In this document: positions 1-8,018 of the stretch, piece by piece
Position numbering within the stretch: the first letter of the stretch is position 1
Layout: each line of letters starts with the position of its first letter
From: Afipia sp. GAS231
Lineage (GTDB): Bacteria > Pseudomonadota > Alphaproteobacteria > Rhizobiales > Xanthobacteraceae
Assembly: GCF_900103365.1 (NCBI RefSeq)
Contig: NZ_LT629703.1
Location: 6,372,501 to 6,436,500 of the forward strand
DNA: 64,000 bases
Direction of reading: 5' to 3'
Made by a program: the position numbers and the translations under genes
Notes under the pieces: generated by a model
What the model was told of the DNA's origin: nothing
The model's input: the letters and a program-made list of their open reading frames with translations, nothing else
Database searches by the model: none

Positions 1-71
1 TCGGCCGGCAGGCACGTCAACGGTGCCGCCAGCAGCAAGCCGGCGAGCGCAAGCTCTCTCTGAAATGTCAT
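1..71 (-). CDS. Exported protein, N-terminal fragment (runs off the window)
   Basis: Only the first 23 codons are present. They read MTFQRELALAGLLLAAPLTC and continue to the window edge, which is a typical short signal peptide with a hydrophobic Leu/Ala core. A strong GGGGGGAG ribosome-binding site lies just upstream of the ATG at 71. The Cys in the core may mean a lipoprotein, but the lipobox (PLTC) is poor, so a Sec signal peptide is equally likely. Function cannot be judged. Confidence 0.6.
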   Translation of the reverse strand, partial: MTFQRELALAGLLLAAPLTCLPA

Positions 72-215
72 GATAACGCTCCCCCCAGGAAGTCACTCAA
101 GAAACGGTTGAACCGGATTGTTCTTGTGCAATTCTTAGAAGTTGCCGGGTGAGCTTAGACCCAAACGGGAACCGGGCGCAGCGCTATTTGTGCGGATGGT
201 CAGTAGCCGTGACGT

Positions 216-247
216 AAAAAAGCCCGCGCGGTTGGCGCGGGCTTTTC
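216..247 (-). terminator. Rho-independent terminator downstream of the Pit transporter
   Basis: A perfect 9-bp stem (AGCCCGCGC at 221-229, GCGCGGGCT at 235-243) with a 5-nt loop is followed on the minus strand by six T residues (plus-strand A run 216-221). It lies about 50 bp past the stop of the phosphate transporter gene. A shorter T run on the other side suggests it may also work on the plus strand. Confidence 0.85.
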
Positions 248-294
248 TATCGCATCGCAGCGAGAACGCTGCGTCAGTCTTCGCGGCGTTGCGA

Positions 295-1923
295 TCAGAA
301 CAGGCGCGAGAAGATCACATAGAGCGTGCCCGACAGCAGGATCGCGGCCGGCAGCGTCAAGACCCACGCCATCACCATGTTGCGGATGGTGGCGATCTGC
401 AGCCCCGAGCCGTTCGCCGCCATCGCACCAGCGACGCCGGACGACAGCACGTGCGTGGTCGAGACCGGCAGGCCGAACATGTCGGCGGCGCCGATGGTCG
501 CGGCGGCAACGAGCTCGGCGGAGGCACCCTGGGCGTAGGTCAGGTGCGTCTTGCCGATCTTCTCGCCGACGGTGATGACGATGCGCTTCCAGCCGATCAT
601 GGTGCCGAGCCCGAGCGCGATCGCCACCGCGACCTTGACCCAGGTCGGAATGAACTTGGTGGCCTGGTCGAGCGAGCCTTTATAGGCGTTCAGGGTCGCA
701 ACCTCTTCCTTGTTGAGGTCGTTTTCCTTGTCCTTCATCAGGAAGCGGATCGCTTCCGAAGTCAGGTACATGTCGTTACGGGTGTTGCCGACGACTTCGG
801 CCGGCACCTTGTTGAGCGAGCCGTATTTTGCGACCTGGTCGCCGACATCCTTCACCAGCACCGACAGCGAGGGGTAGGTGCCTTCGCTGATCTTGTGCTC
901 GGCGACGTACAGCGTCACCGCCGGACGGGGATTGCCGATGATGCTGTGGCCGGCGCCCTTGGCGGCGACCACCTTGGAGGCGGCATCCGAGGTCTGCTGG
1001 AACTGCGCCACCTGGGATTCCGGCAGCGCGCGGTTCAGCGCGTAGGCGGTCGGCACGGTGCCGATCAGGATCAGCATGATCAGGCCCATGCCCTTCTGGC
1101 CGTCGTTCGAACCATGCGCGAAGCTGACGCCGGTGCAGGTTGCGATCAAAAGACCGCGGATCCAGAGCGGCGGCGCCTTGTTGCCTTCGGGTGCTGCGTA
1201 CAGCGCCGGATTGCGGACGATCATCTTCAGCAGCATGAGCAGGACGGCGGCGCAGACGAAACCGACCAGCGGCGACAGCAGCAGCGCATAGCCGATCTCG
1301 GTGGCCTTGCCCCAGTCGACGCCGGAGGTGCCGTCACGGCCGCGCATCAGCGCGTTGGCGACGCCGACGCCGATGATCGAACCGATCAGGGTGTGGGACG
1401 AGGAAGCCGGCAGGCCGAAATACCAGGTGCCGAGATTCCACAGGATGGCAGCGATCAAGAGCGCGAATACCATCGCAAAGCCGGCACTGCTTCCGACCTG
1501 AAGGATCAGTTCGACCGGCAGCAGCGAGACGATGCCGAAGGCGACGGCGCCGGTGGAAAACAGCACGCCGAGGAAGTTGAACAGGCCCGACCACATCACG
1601 GCGACTTCGGCCGGCAGCGAGTGGGTATAGATCACGGTCGCGACCGCGTTGGCGGTGTCGTGGAAGCCGTTGACGAACTCGAAGCCGAGCGCGATCAGCA
1701 GCGCCACGAACAGCAGCATATAGGGCAAATAGGACGTGACCCGGGTGCCGGTCGCGTCGACGTCGGAATAGATGCTGTAGGAGACGAACAGCAATCCCGC
1801 GGCAAGAATGCCGAAGAAAATGATCATCGTCAGCGGGTTAAAACCCTTGTCGAGATTGGGCCTGGAAGCCGGCTGAATCGGTGCTCCCTCGGCTATCGAT
1901 GAATTGAGTGCAATATCGGTCAT
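295..1923 (-). CDS. pit: Inorganic phosphate transporter, PiT family
   Basis: This 542-residue inner-membrane protein should import inorganic phosphate, probably as metal-phosphate, driven by the proton gradient. Both PiT signatures are visible, one per half of the internally duplicated family: NGFHDTANAVATV at about 85-97 and AHGSNDGQKG at about 269-278. Two LPxSxxH segments (LPASSSH about 171, LPVSTTH near the C-terminus) match the duplicated discontinuous helices. A long hydrophilic stretch at roughly 298-430 is the cytoplasmic insertion seen in the larger bacterial Pit proteins. The gene stands alone, ends just before a strong terminator, and has no PhoU-like (DUF47) partner beside it. 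I saw no convincing Pho box upstream. Confidence 0.9.
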   Translation of the reverse strand: MTDIALNSSIAEGAPIQPASRPNLDKGFNPLTMIIFFGILAAGLLFVSYSIYSDVDATGTRVTSYLPYMLLFVALLIALGFEFVNGFHDTANAVATVIYTHSLPAEVAVMWSGLFNFLGVLFSTGAVAFGIVSLLPVELILQVGSSAGFAMVFALLIAAILWNLGTWYFGLPASSSHTLIGSIIGVGVANALMRGRDGTSGVDWGKATEIGYALLLSPLVGFVCAAVLLMLLKMIVRNPALYAAPEGNKAPPLWIRGLLIATCTGVSFAHGSNDGQKGMGLIMLILIGTVPTAYALNRALPESQVAQFQQTSDAASKVVAAKGAGHSIIGNPRPAVTLYVAEHKISEGTYPSLSVLVKDVGDQVAKYGSLNKVPAEVVGNTRNDMYLTSEAIRFLMKDKENDLNKEEVATLNAYKGSLDQATKFIPTWVKVAVAIALGLGTMIGWKRIVITVGEKIGKTHLTYAQGASAELVAAATIGAADMFGLPVSTTHVLSSGVAGAMAANGSGLQIATIRNMVMAWVLTLPAAILLSGTLYVIFSRLF

Positions 1924-2425
1924 TCTGACGCCCCCTCATTATACGTTGAGAGCGCTTTTTGACTGATGGACTTGAAGGTGAGATGACAGTTGCGCTGCAG
2001 CGCGGAATGCTTCCTGTGCCCGGCCCGCATTGCACAATTTTTCGACGGGCTTGTTTGCGCAACGCTGCCAACCGGCGCGGGGCCGGGCGAGCGCAGTTTG
2101 ATCAGAAAGTGTGATCAGTGTGTGAGGAGAAGGGAGCAGAGTAGACCGCGCGCTGCACGGCACCGGGGCTGGTAGCGCCGCGCAGCGCGTCGGCCTCAAG
2201 GGAGCGTCATGGCGTGAACAGGACGTCCCAAATTCCTGTCAGGAATATTCCTGTCGAGAACACGATATTCTCGTTTATCAATTAAAGGTTGTACATATGT
2301 TTGTCAAATTTCCCACCGTTATATTTCACGAGACATGGCGGCTTTGGAACTTTGTGGCGTCTTTGAGTGAAACCTGCGCCGCATTCGGTGCGGAGTGAAT
2401 ACCGGTTCACGCAAAGAGAGCGTGT
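1924..2425. other. Intergenic region between pit and udgX, no gene seen
   Basis: About 500 bp separate the pit start from the end of the upstream UdgX gene, which lies on the same strand. No open frame here has coding character. The region holds the palindromic cluster listed at 2232-2273 and presumably the pit promoter, which I could not place. Confidence 0.6.
2232..2273. repeat. Clustered short palindromes, possible operator or RNA hairpins
   Basis: ATTCCTG-T-CAGGAAT (2232-2246) is a perfect inverted repeat. ATTCCTGTC recurs as a direct repeat at 2232-2240 and 2247-2255. A second inverted repeat, CGAGAA-N7-TTCTCG, spans 2255-2273. The cluster lies about 310 bp upstream of pit in an AT-richer stretch. 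Role unknown. Confidence 0.4.
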
Positions 2426-3862
2426 CTAGGCCGCGTGTGCTGATTTTTGCAGCAACTCGGCCGCGATTTTCAGGTCTTCGACGAAACGCTGGTATTCCAG
2501 CGCCTTGGCTTCGGCGTCGGGCAACCGCAACAGATAGGATGGATGCACCGTCACCAGCGCCTTGCTGCCGTCGTCGAGATCGAAGAGGCGGCCGCGGCTT
2601 TTGTTGATGGGCGTGATCTTGCCGAACACGCATTGCGCCGCGGTCGCGCCCATCGCTACCACGAGATCGGGCCTGATGACGGCGCGTTCGCGCGCATACC
2701 AGGGCCGGCAGGCGTTGATCTCAGGCGTATTGGGCTTCTGGTGCAGACGGATTTTTCCGCGCGGCACGAATTTGAAATGCTTGACGGCGTTGGTGACATA
2801 AACCTTGCGGCGATCGATACCGGCTTCCGCCAGCGCGCGGTCGAGCATTTGGCCGGCGGGACCGACGAAAGGTTGTCCGGCGAGGTCTTCCTTGTCGCCG
2901 GGCTGTTCGCCGACCAGCATCACCTTCGCCGTTATCGGTCCTTCGCCGAACACGGTTTGGGTGGCGTCCTTCCACAGCGGGCAGGCGCGGCACTGCGCGG
3001 CTTCCTCGCGCAGCGTTTCGAGTTGGTCGCCGGTGTGTTGACGGGCCATCTCCGGTTCCAGTCGCTTCTGCGCCTTGTGCGGTTCGGTTGCTGCATTCGC
3101 GATCATCGCACTGGCGTTTCGCTCCGCGCCGGCGATCAAAGGCTTAATCAACGAGGCCTCCGGCAGGTTCCGCCAATATTTCTTCGGCATCTCGTTCTGC
3201 ATCGCCTTCACCTTCAGTCGCGCCGGATTGAAGATGCTGGCGTAATAGCGTCGCCAGGTTTCCTCCAGGCGATCTTCCGTCGGAGCCTCGGTCTTGGCCA
3301 CGCCCGGCGTGATCGAGACCGCGTGGCCATCCCAATGTGCGCAGACATCGGGCGTCAGGATCGACCACGGCATGTCGGCGAAGCGGCGTGCGAAGAAGGG
3401 AGCGGCGAGTTCGACGATGTGGTGTTCCGGTTCGAACCAGGCAACGTAATGCGCTTTCTGTTCGCGGCCGACTTCGCGGAAGCGGACAAAGGCGTGCATC
3501 TTGTGCTCGTCGCGGCGCACCGCCTTGGCCATGCCCGCGATCTCGGCGACGTCAGGGTCGGTTGCGATATCGAGCAGGTCGTGATGACCGCGCAACCGCC
3601 ACAGCAGGCGATAGAACATGGCGAACCGTTCGGGATTGCGATTAAGGATCGCGGTCTGCGCCAGTTCGATGAACTTGCCGGATACGTTGAAGGTGCCGTG
3701 CGGCGGCTCGGGTGGCGGTGTTGTCGGTTCGAACAGTTCCGGCGCGTCGCCGCGCACCCGCCAGGTCACGTTGGACGGCTTTACCTCATTCAGCGCCAGC
3801 GCGCGGGCGGCGTTGCGCCAGCCGTTGAAATCGGTTTCGCCGTCGATGGTGATGAAGTGCAT
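2426..3862 (-). CDS. UdgX-family uracil-DNA binding protein with N-terminal DUF4130 domain
   Basis: The 478-residue protein fuses an N-terminal DUF4130 (TIGR03915-type) region, about residues 1-240, to a C-terminal uracil-DNA glycosylase fold of the UdgX family. The glycosylase half shows the GEQPGDKED motif (318-326), HPSYLLR (440-446), and four cysteines fitting the Fe-S cluster (C291, C294, C385, C411). The UdgX-specific Arg/His-rich loop appears as RGKIRLH (368-374). In characterised UdgX the loop His forms a covalent bond to the abasic sugar after uracil removal; H374 is in that position. The next gene upstream (radical SAM) is the usual partner of DUF4130, and a palindromic repeat separates them. 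The LexA box beyond that gene suggests SOS control, which is inference. Confidence 0.88.
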   Translation of the reverse strand: MHFITIDGETDFNGWRNAARALALNEVKPSNVTWRVRGDAPELFEPTTPPPEPPHGTFNVSGKFIELAQTAILNRNPERFAMFYRLLWRLRGHHDLLDIATDPDVAEIAGMAKAVRRDEHKMHAFVRFREVGREQKAHYVAWFEPEHHIVELAAPFFARRFADMPWSILTPDVCAHWDGHAVSITPGVAKTEAPTEDRLEETWRRYYASIFNPARLKVKAMQNEMPKKYWRNLPEASLIKPLIAGAERNASAMIANAATEPHKAQKRLEPEMARQHTGDQLETLREEAAQCRACPLWKDATQTVFGEGPITAKVMLVGEQPGDKEDLAGQPFVGPAGQMLDRALAEAGIDRRKVYVTNAVKHFKFVPRGKIRLHQKPNTPEINACRPWYARERAVIRPDLVVAMGATAAQCVFGKITPINKSRGRLFDLDDGSKALVTVHPSYLLRLPDAEAKALEYQRFVEDLKIAAELLQKSAHAA

Positions 3863-3909
3863 CGGTTACTCCTCACTTCCGTCATTGTGAGCGAAGCGAT
3901 AAGGGCTCT

Positions 3910-3990
3910 GTCATTCCGGGATGGTGCGTTAGCACCAGACCCGGAATCTCGGGATTCCGGGTTCGATGCTTCGCATCGCCCCGGAATGAC
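3910..3990. repeat. Palindromic intergenic repeat (GTCATTCCGGGG family)
   Basis: The element opens with GTCATTCCGGG and closes with CCCCGGAATGAC. Between them are nested short hairpins (GGTGCGTTAGCACC, GATGCTTCGCATC). It fills the gap between the radical SAM gene and udgX. A diverged copy of the same family sits inside the dnaE2 coding sequence at 10552-10654. Confidence 0.85.
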
Positions 3991-3992
3991 AA

Positions 3993-5231
3993 TCAAAATC
4001 CAAATCCCATCTGCACCGCCTTCGGCTTGAACCGCGCTGCCAGCGCTTCGCCATCGAGTAGATGTCCTGGCGGCCGGTGATTACCGAGAACGATGAACGG
4101 CAGCGCCTTGTTCTTGGGAATGTTGAGCCGCGCCAGATCTTCGACGCGAATATTCGTCAGCCGGCGCGTGGCGATGATGCGTTCGACGGCTTTGGTGCCG
4201 AAGCCCGGCACGCGCAGCAGCTCTTCGCGGCTGGCGGTGGCGACGTCGAGCGGGAAACGTTCGCGATGCCGCAACGCCCAGGCGAGTTTCGGATCGATGT
4301 CGAGCGGCAGCATGCCGGCGCGCTCTTCGACGATCTCGCCGGCGTCGAAACCGTAGAACCGCATCAGCCAGTCGGCCTGATAGAGCCGGTGCTCGCGGAT
4401 CAGCGGCGGTGCGGCTAGCGGCAACGCGCGGCTGGCATCGGGGATCGGGCTGAATGCCGAATAGTACACCCGCTTGAGCCGGTAGGAGCCGTAGAGATTG
4501 GCGCTGGTGTCCAGAATGGTTTTGTCGTTGGCGGCGTCCGCACCGATGATCATCTGCGTGCTCTGGCCGGCCGGCGCAAAGCGTGGTGGCTTGGCCTTGG
4601 TCGCAGTCCTGCTGTTATCCTTGGCTTCGTCGAGTTTCAGCCGCAACCGGCCCATGGTGCGGCGGATCGCGCGGAGGTCTTTCTCCGGCGCCAGTCTGGC
4701 CAGACTGGTTTCCTCGGGCACTTCGATGTTGATGGAAAGACGGTCGGCATATTTGCCGGCCTCCGTGATCAGCGCGTCGTCGGCCTCCGGAATGGTCTTG
4801 AGATGGATGTAGCCGCGGAAGTGATGTTCTTCGCGCAGTTTTCGCGCGACACCCACCACCTGCTCCATGGTGTAGTCGGCGCTGCGAATGATGCCGGAGG
4901 AGAGAAACAAGCCTTCGATGTAATTGCGGCGGTAGAAATCGATCGTCAGCTTCACCACCTCGTCGACGGTGAAGCGGGCACGCGGCACGTTGCTGGAGGC
5001 GCGGTTGACGCAATACAAGCAATCGTAATTGCAGGCATTGGTGAGCAGCACTTTCAATAGCGAGATGCAGCGGCCGTCCGGCGCGTAGGAATGGCAGATG
5101 CCCATGCCGGGCGCGGTCGAGCCGAGGCCTTTGCCGTCGCTGGAATCCCGCTGCTCGGTGCCGCTGGAGGCGCAGGAGGCGTCGTATTTGGCGGCATCCG
5201 CCAGGATTTCCAGCTTGCGCTGCACGTCCAT
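3993..5231 (-). CDS. Putative DNA modification/repair radical SAM protein (TIGR03916-like)
   Basis: The 412-residue protein has the radical-SAM Fe-S motif C-x3-C-x2-C (C67, C71, C74, in the sequence CNYDCLYC). Near its C-terminus is a helix-hairpin-helix DNA-binding segment (LLRVPGFGTKAVERI, about 338-352). This architecture matches the family that travels with DUF4130/UdgX proteins, for which a DNA repair or modification role is proposed but no reaction is established. It is the first gene of a minus-strand pair with udgX and diverges from imuA. The LexA box in the shared 161-bp promoter region lies 83 bp upstream of the ATG. Extra cysteines near the N-terminus (C20, C46, C55) could bind another cluster. 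Confidence 0.88.
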   Translation of the reverse strand: MDVQRKLEILADAAKYDASCASSGTEQRDSSDGKGLGSTAPGMGICHSYAPDGRCISLLKVLLTNACNYDCLYCVNRASSNVPRARFTVDEVVKLTIDFYRRNYIEGLFLSSGIIRSADYTMEQVVGVARKLREEHHFRGYIHLKTIPEADDALITEAGKYADRLSINIEVPEETSLARLAPEKDLRAIRRTMGRLRLKLDEAKDNSRTATKAKPPRFAPAGQSTQMIIGADAANDKTILDTSANLYGSYRLKRVYYSAFSPIPDASRALPLAAPPLIREHRLYQADWLMRFYGFDAGEIVEERAGMLPLDIDPKLAWALRHRERFPLDVATASREELLRVPGFGTKAVERIIATRRLTNIRVEDLARLNIPKNKALPFIVLGNHRPPGHLLDGEALAARFKPKAVQMGFGF

Positions 5232-5281
5232 CCCTGAATCCCTTTGATTCCGCTCATGAATCGCTCAGGCATCAATCCCGA

Positions 5282-5328
5282 TTGACTCCCGGCGTCCTGT
5301 TAGCTTTATATTAGAACATATCATGAAC
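5282..5328 (+). promoter_or_regulatory. SOS promoter with LexA box upstream of imuA
   Basis: A perfect alphaproteobacterial LexA box, GAAC-ATATCAT-GAAC, occupies 5314-5328. It abuts or overlaps a candidate promoter with -35 TTGACT (5282-5287) and -10 TTTATA (5305-5310, 17-bp spacer), so LexA binding would cover the -10/+1 region. A further GTTC-N8-GAAC inverted repeat lies at 5346-5361. The box is shared with the divergent radical SAM gene. Confidence 0.85.
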
Positions 5329-5392
5329 AAATGAGCCAGCCGCGGGTTCATTCGAAAGAACCTGAAGGCCCAAATTCCCAGAGGAGCGGGGC

Positions 5393-6256
5393 ATGAGCAC
5401 CGCACACACCAGCACGCTTGCGCGCTTGCGCGGCAGCATCGAGCGCATCGAAACATCGGGCGATGCGCATGCGCATCACAAGGTCGCGCTCGGTCACGCC
5501 GGCGCCGACGCGACACTGCAAGGCGGTCTCGCCATGGCTGCGGTGCATGAGGTGTTTTCGGAAGGCCACCAGAGCGCGGCGGCCACCGGCTTCATCGCCG
5601 GCCTCGCCGGGCGGCTGACGCCGCGCCGGCCGCTGGTCTGGGTGCGGCAGGATTTTTCAGAACTGGAATCCGGCGCGTTGTCGATGAGTGGGCTTTGCGA
5701 GCTCGGCCTCGATCCGCGCCTGCTGGTGACCGTGCGTGCTGCCGACGCCGATGCCGCGCTACGCACCGCCGCCGACGCGCTGGCCTGCGACGCGCTCGGC
5801 GCGGTGGTGCTGGAAGTCTGGGGCGAGGCGCGGCAGCTCGATCTCGTTGCCAGCCGCAAACTCACACTGGCCGCGCAAGCCTCCGGCGTCACCGCCTTGC
5901 TGCTGCGGGTGGCGGCCACACCGCAACCTTCGACCGCGGAAACACGATGGATCGTGCGCGCGGCGCATTCGCCGCCGGGATCACCCTCAATGCCTGCGGC
6001 GCCTTGGAGTGCCTGGGGCGCGCCGGTGTTCGACGCGCAGCTGGTTCGTAACCGTCATGGCCCGGTCGGGCGGTGGATCATGGAATGGAAATGTGATGAG
6101 TGCCTTTTCAGCGAACCGGCAAGAGAACCATCAAGAGAACCGTCAAGAGAACCGTCGAGAGAACCGTCGACGTATCCTCAGCCTGTGGCTGCCACGCCTG
6201 CCCATCGACCGCATCAAGCGGCAGTTTACGCTCACGGTTTCAAGCGTAGCGCATGA
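5393..6256 (+). CDS. imuA: ImuA, SOS mutasome accessory protein
   Basis: The 287-residue protein is a RecA-like accessory of translesion synthesis, needed with ImuB and DnaE2 for damage-induced mutagenesis. Recognisable stretches include the RecA-like core (HEVFSEGHQSAAATGFIAGL, then WVRQDF) and the alphaproteobacterial C-terminal signature GRWIMEWKCDECLF. The ATG at 5393 follows AGAGGAG. After the conserved signature the protein continues with REPA and four REPS units encoded by 12-bp tandem repeats, then a Pro/His-rich tail. The last 161 bp overlap imuB in another frame. The overlap is probably normal for the family, but the REPS run looks like a local expansion. Confidence 0.9.
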   Translation: MSTAHTSTLARLRGSIERIETSGDAHAHHKVALGHAGADATLQGGLAMAAVHEVFSEGHQSAAATGFIAGLAGRLTPRRPLVWVRQDFSELESGALSMSGLCELGLDPRLLVTVRAADADAALRTAADALACDALGAVVLEVWGEARQLDLVASRKLTLAAQASGVTALLLRVAATPQPSTAETRWIVRAAHSPPGSPSMPAAPWSAWGAPVFDAQLVRNRHGPVGRWIMEWKCDECLFSEPAREPSREPSREPSREPSTYPQPVAATPAHRPHQAAVYAHGFKRSA

Positions 6257-8018
6257 GAACTCTAACGGCACGGGCAGTCGGCTCCCTCTCCCGCTTGCGG
6301 GGGAGGGCTGGGGTGGGGGTGCCGCCGCGGGTCACACCGTTCAATCGAATGGCCAAAACTCTTACGACACGAACGGTGCGCTCCCTCCCCCCTTGCGGGG
6401 GAGGGCGGGGGAGAGGGGTAAGCCACAACCACCGTCTTCGCCGCCACCCCCCTCCCTAACCTCGAGAGCGAGCTCCGCTCGCCTCGGACCCCGCAAGGGG
6501 GGAGGGAACGCGACTGCCAGCGACGTTCCCAGCGACGCGCCCATCGTCGTCATCTCCAAGCAAAACAATGCGCTGGTGATTTACGCGCTCGATGATCTCG
6601 CCGAGCGCTCCGGCCTTTCGATTGGCCTGCCGCTCGCCAATGCCCGCGCGATCTGCCCGGAATTGACGGTGTTCGATGCCGACGAGGCCGCCGACGCCAA
6701 GACGCTCAATGACATAGCCGACTGGTGCGACCGCTTCACGCCGCTGGTGGCGCTCGATCCGCCGCATGGGCTGTTCCTCGATATCACCGGCTGCGCCCAT
6801 CTGTTCGGCGGCGAGGCTGCGCTGCTGCAGGCCGTCACCAGTGCGCTGACACAACGTGGCTTTGCCGTCAGCGCGGCGATCGCCTCGACCTCCGTCTGCG
6901 CCCGCACCCTGACGCGGCATGTGTCGGGAAAAATCATCGTCGACGGCGAGGAGGCCAAGGCCGTCGCGCCGCTGCCGGTATCTGCGCTCGGTGCGGCAGA
7001 GGTCATCGCGAGTGGCCTGCGTCGCGCCGGTTTAAAAACCATCGGCGATGTCGCGTCGCGCGCGCGCCACGAGATCGCGGCAAGATTCGGCGCCGGTTTC
7101 ACCGCGCACCTGGAGCATGCGCTGGGGCAGGGCGACGCGCCGATCAGTCCGCGCAAACCGCTGCCGGATTACATCGTCGAGAAACGCTTTCCCGAACCGG
7201 TCGCCACCGAAAACGTGATCGCGATGAACTTGTCCGCGCTCGCAGCCATGCTGGTCGCGGCGATGGACAAACAGGGCAAGGGCGCGCGACGGCTGGAAGC
7301 GAGTTTTTTCCGCACCGACGGCGCGGTGCGCACGATTGCCGTCGATACCGGGCGCCCGGCGACGAAGCGTGAGGTGATCGACCGGCTGTTTCGCGAGCGG
7401 CTCGAGGCGCTCAACGATCCCCTCGATCCCGGCTTCGGTTTCGACCTCATTCGCCTGTCCGCAAGCCGCACCGAAATCATGGTGCAGCAGCAGCGCGACC
7501 TCGATGCGTCCGTGCATGACAATGACGAACTCGCCGCTTTGATCGACCGCATCGCCGCGCGCATCGGGGGCAAACGCGTCGTCGTGCATCTGCCGCAGGA
7601 CACCCATATTCCGGAACATGCGGCATTGGCGGTGCCCGCACAGCATCATCTGGCGACAGCGGTTCAGGCGGCGTGGCCCGATCGCGTCGCAAGCGAGCCG
7701 CCGCTGCGGCCGTTGCGGCTGTTCGAAAGGCCCGAGCCGATCAATGTGCCGTTTGCGACCATACCCGACGGACCGCCGCATCAATTCACCTGGCGCCGCG
7801 TCACCCACACGGTGGCGCGGGTGGAGGGACCCGAACGCATCGCCATGGAATGGTGGAAGCAGAGCGGCCGCGCGTTGACGCGGGATTATTTCCGTATCGA
7901 GGATGAAGCGGGCTTGCGTTTCTGGATCTTTCGCGACGGGCTCTATGAAAGCGAACTTAGGGACAAAGAGGGCGAACCGGTCGAGGCCAAATGGTTCGTG
8001 CACGGGCTGTTCGCATGA
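6096..8018 (+). CDS. imuB: ImuB, catalytically inactive Y-family polymerase-like mutasome subunit
   Basis: The start is set at the ATG at 6096, inside imuA, giving 640 residues. The family core is clear: ILSLWLPRLPIDRI (27-40), then DAPIVVISKQNNA (147-159), CPELTVFDAD, and LDITGCAHLFGG. ImuB has the Y-family fold without the catalytic acidic residues and links ImuA, DnaE2 and the beta clamp. The usual length is about 500-530. The excess is an inserted stretch at about 44-146, encoded by GC-rich palindromic repeats exactly between two normally adjacent core elements, and rich in Pro, Gly, Ser and Arg. Residues 8-24 are repeat-encoded (ENRQ/ENRR). The stop overlaps the dnaE2 start as ATGA, so the two are translationally coupled. 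Confidence 0.9.
   Translation: MSAFSANRQENHQENRQENRRENRRRILSLWLPRLPIDRIKRQFTLTVSSVAHENSNGTGSRLPLPLAGEGWGGGAAAGHTVQSNGQNSYDTNGALPPPLRGRAGERGKPQPPSSPPPPSLTSRASSARLGPRKGGGNATASDVPSDAPIVVISKQNNALVIYALDDLAERSGLSIGLPLANARAICPELTVFDADEAADAKTLNDIADWCDRFTPLVALDPPHGLFLDITGCAHLFGGEAALLQAVTSALTQRGFAVSAAIASTSVCARTLTRHVSGKIIVDGEEAKAVAPLPVSALGAAEVIASGLRRAGLKTIGDVASRARHEIAARFGAGFTAHLEHALGQGDAPISPRKPLPDYIVEKRFPEPVATENVIAMNLSALAAMLVAAMDKQGKGARRLEASFFRTDGAVRTIAVDTGRPATKREVIDRLFRERLEALNDPLDPGFGFDLIRLSASRTEIMVQQQRDLDASVHDNDELAALIDRIAARIGGKRVVVHLPQDTHIPEHAALAVPAQHHLATAVQAAWPDRVASEPPLRPLRLFERPEPINVPFATIPDGPPHQFTWRRVTHTVARVEGPERIAMEWWKQSGRALTRDYFRIEDEAGLRFWIFRDGLYESELRDKEGEPVEAKWFVHGLFA
6120..6167 (+). repeat. 12-bp tandem repeats in the imuA/imuB dual-coding overlap
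   Basis: Four units of CAAGAGAACCGT (one with AT at its end, one starting CG) run from 6120 to 6167. The 12-bp period keeps both frames open: ImuA reads REPS repeats while ImuB reads ENH/RQ-ENRQ-ENRR repeats. A change in copy number would alter both proteins in steps of four residues. Confidence 0.95.
6253..6507. repeat. Palindromic GC-rich repeat cluster inserted in frame in imuB
   Basis: Three related units are visible: GCTCCCTCTCCCGCTTGCGG and its G-rich continuation (6281-6319), a second copy in the same orientation (6380-6418), and an inverted copy starting CCACCCCCCTCCCTAACC and ending CCCCGCAAGGGGGGAGGGA (6444-6507). The inverted copy is interrupted by a short GC-rich palindrome. A flanking sequence resembling AACGGCACGGGCAGTCGGCT precedes both direct copies. 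Such elements are normally intergenic in this group; here they supply about 100 codons of imuB without a stop. Confidence 0.88.

Noticed and set aside
142..1902. A long open frame opposite the pit gene
   Set aside because: It is Arg/Gly/His-rich with no domain and is an antisense shadow produced by the high GC content.
1983..1989. A possible Pho-box half site (CTGTCAT on the minus strand) upstream of pit
   Set aside because: Only one half is good; the second direct repeat at the expected distance matches poorly, so PhoB control is not supported.
5736..6095. Upstream extension of imuB to an ATG at 5736
   Set aside because: The sequence before 6096 is imuA in another frame; ImuB family sequence begins just after the ATG at 6096.
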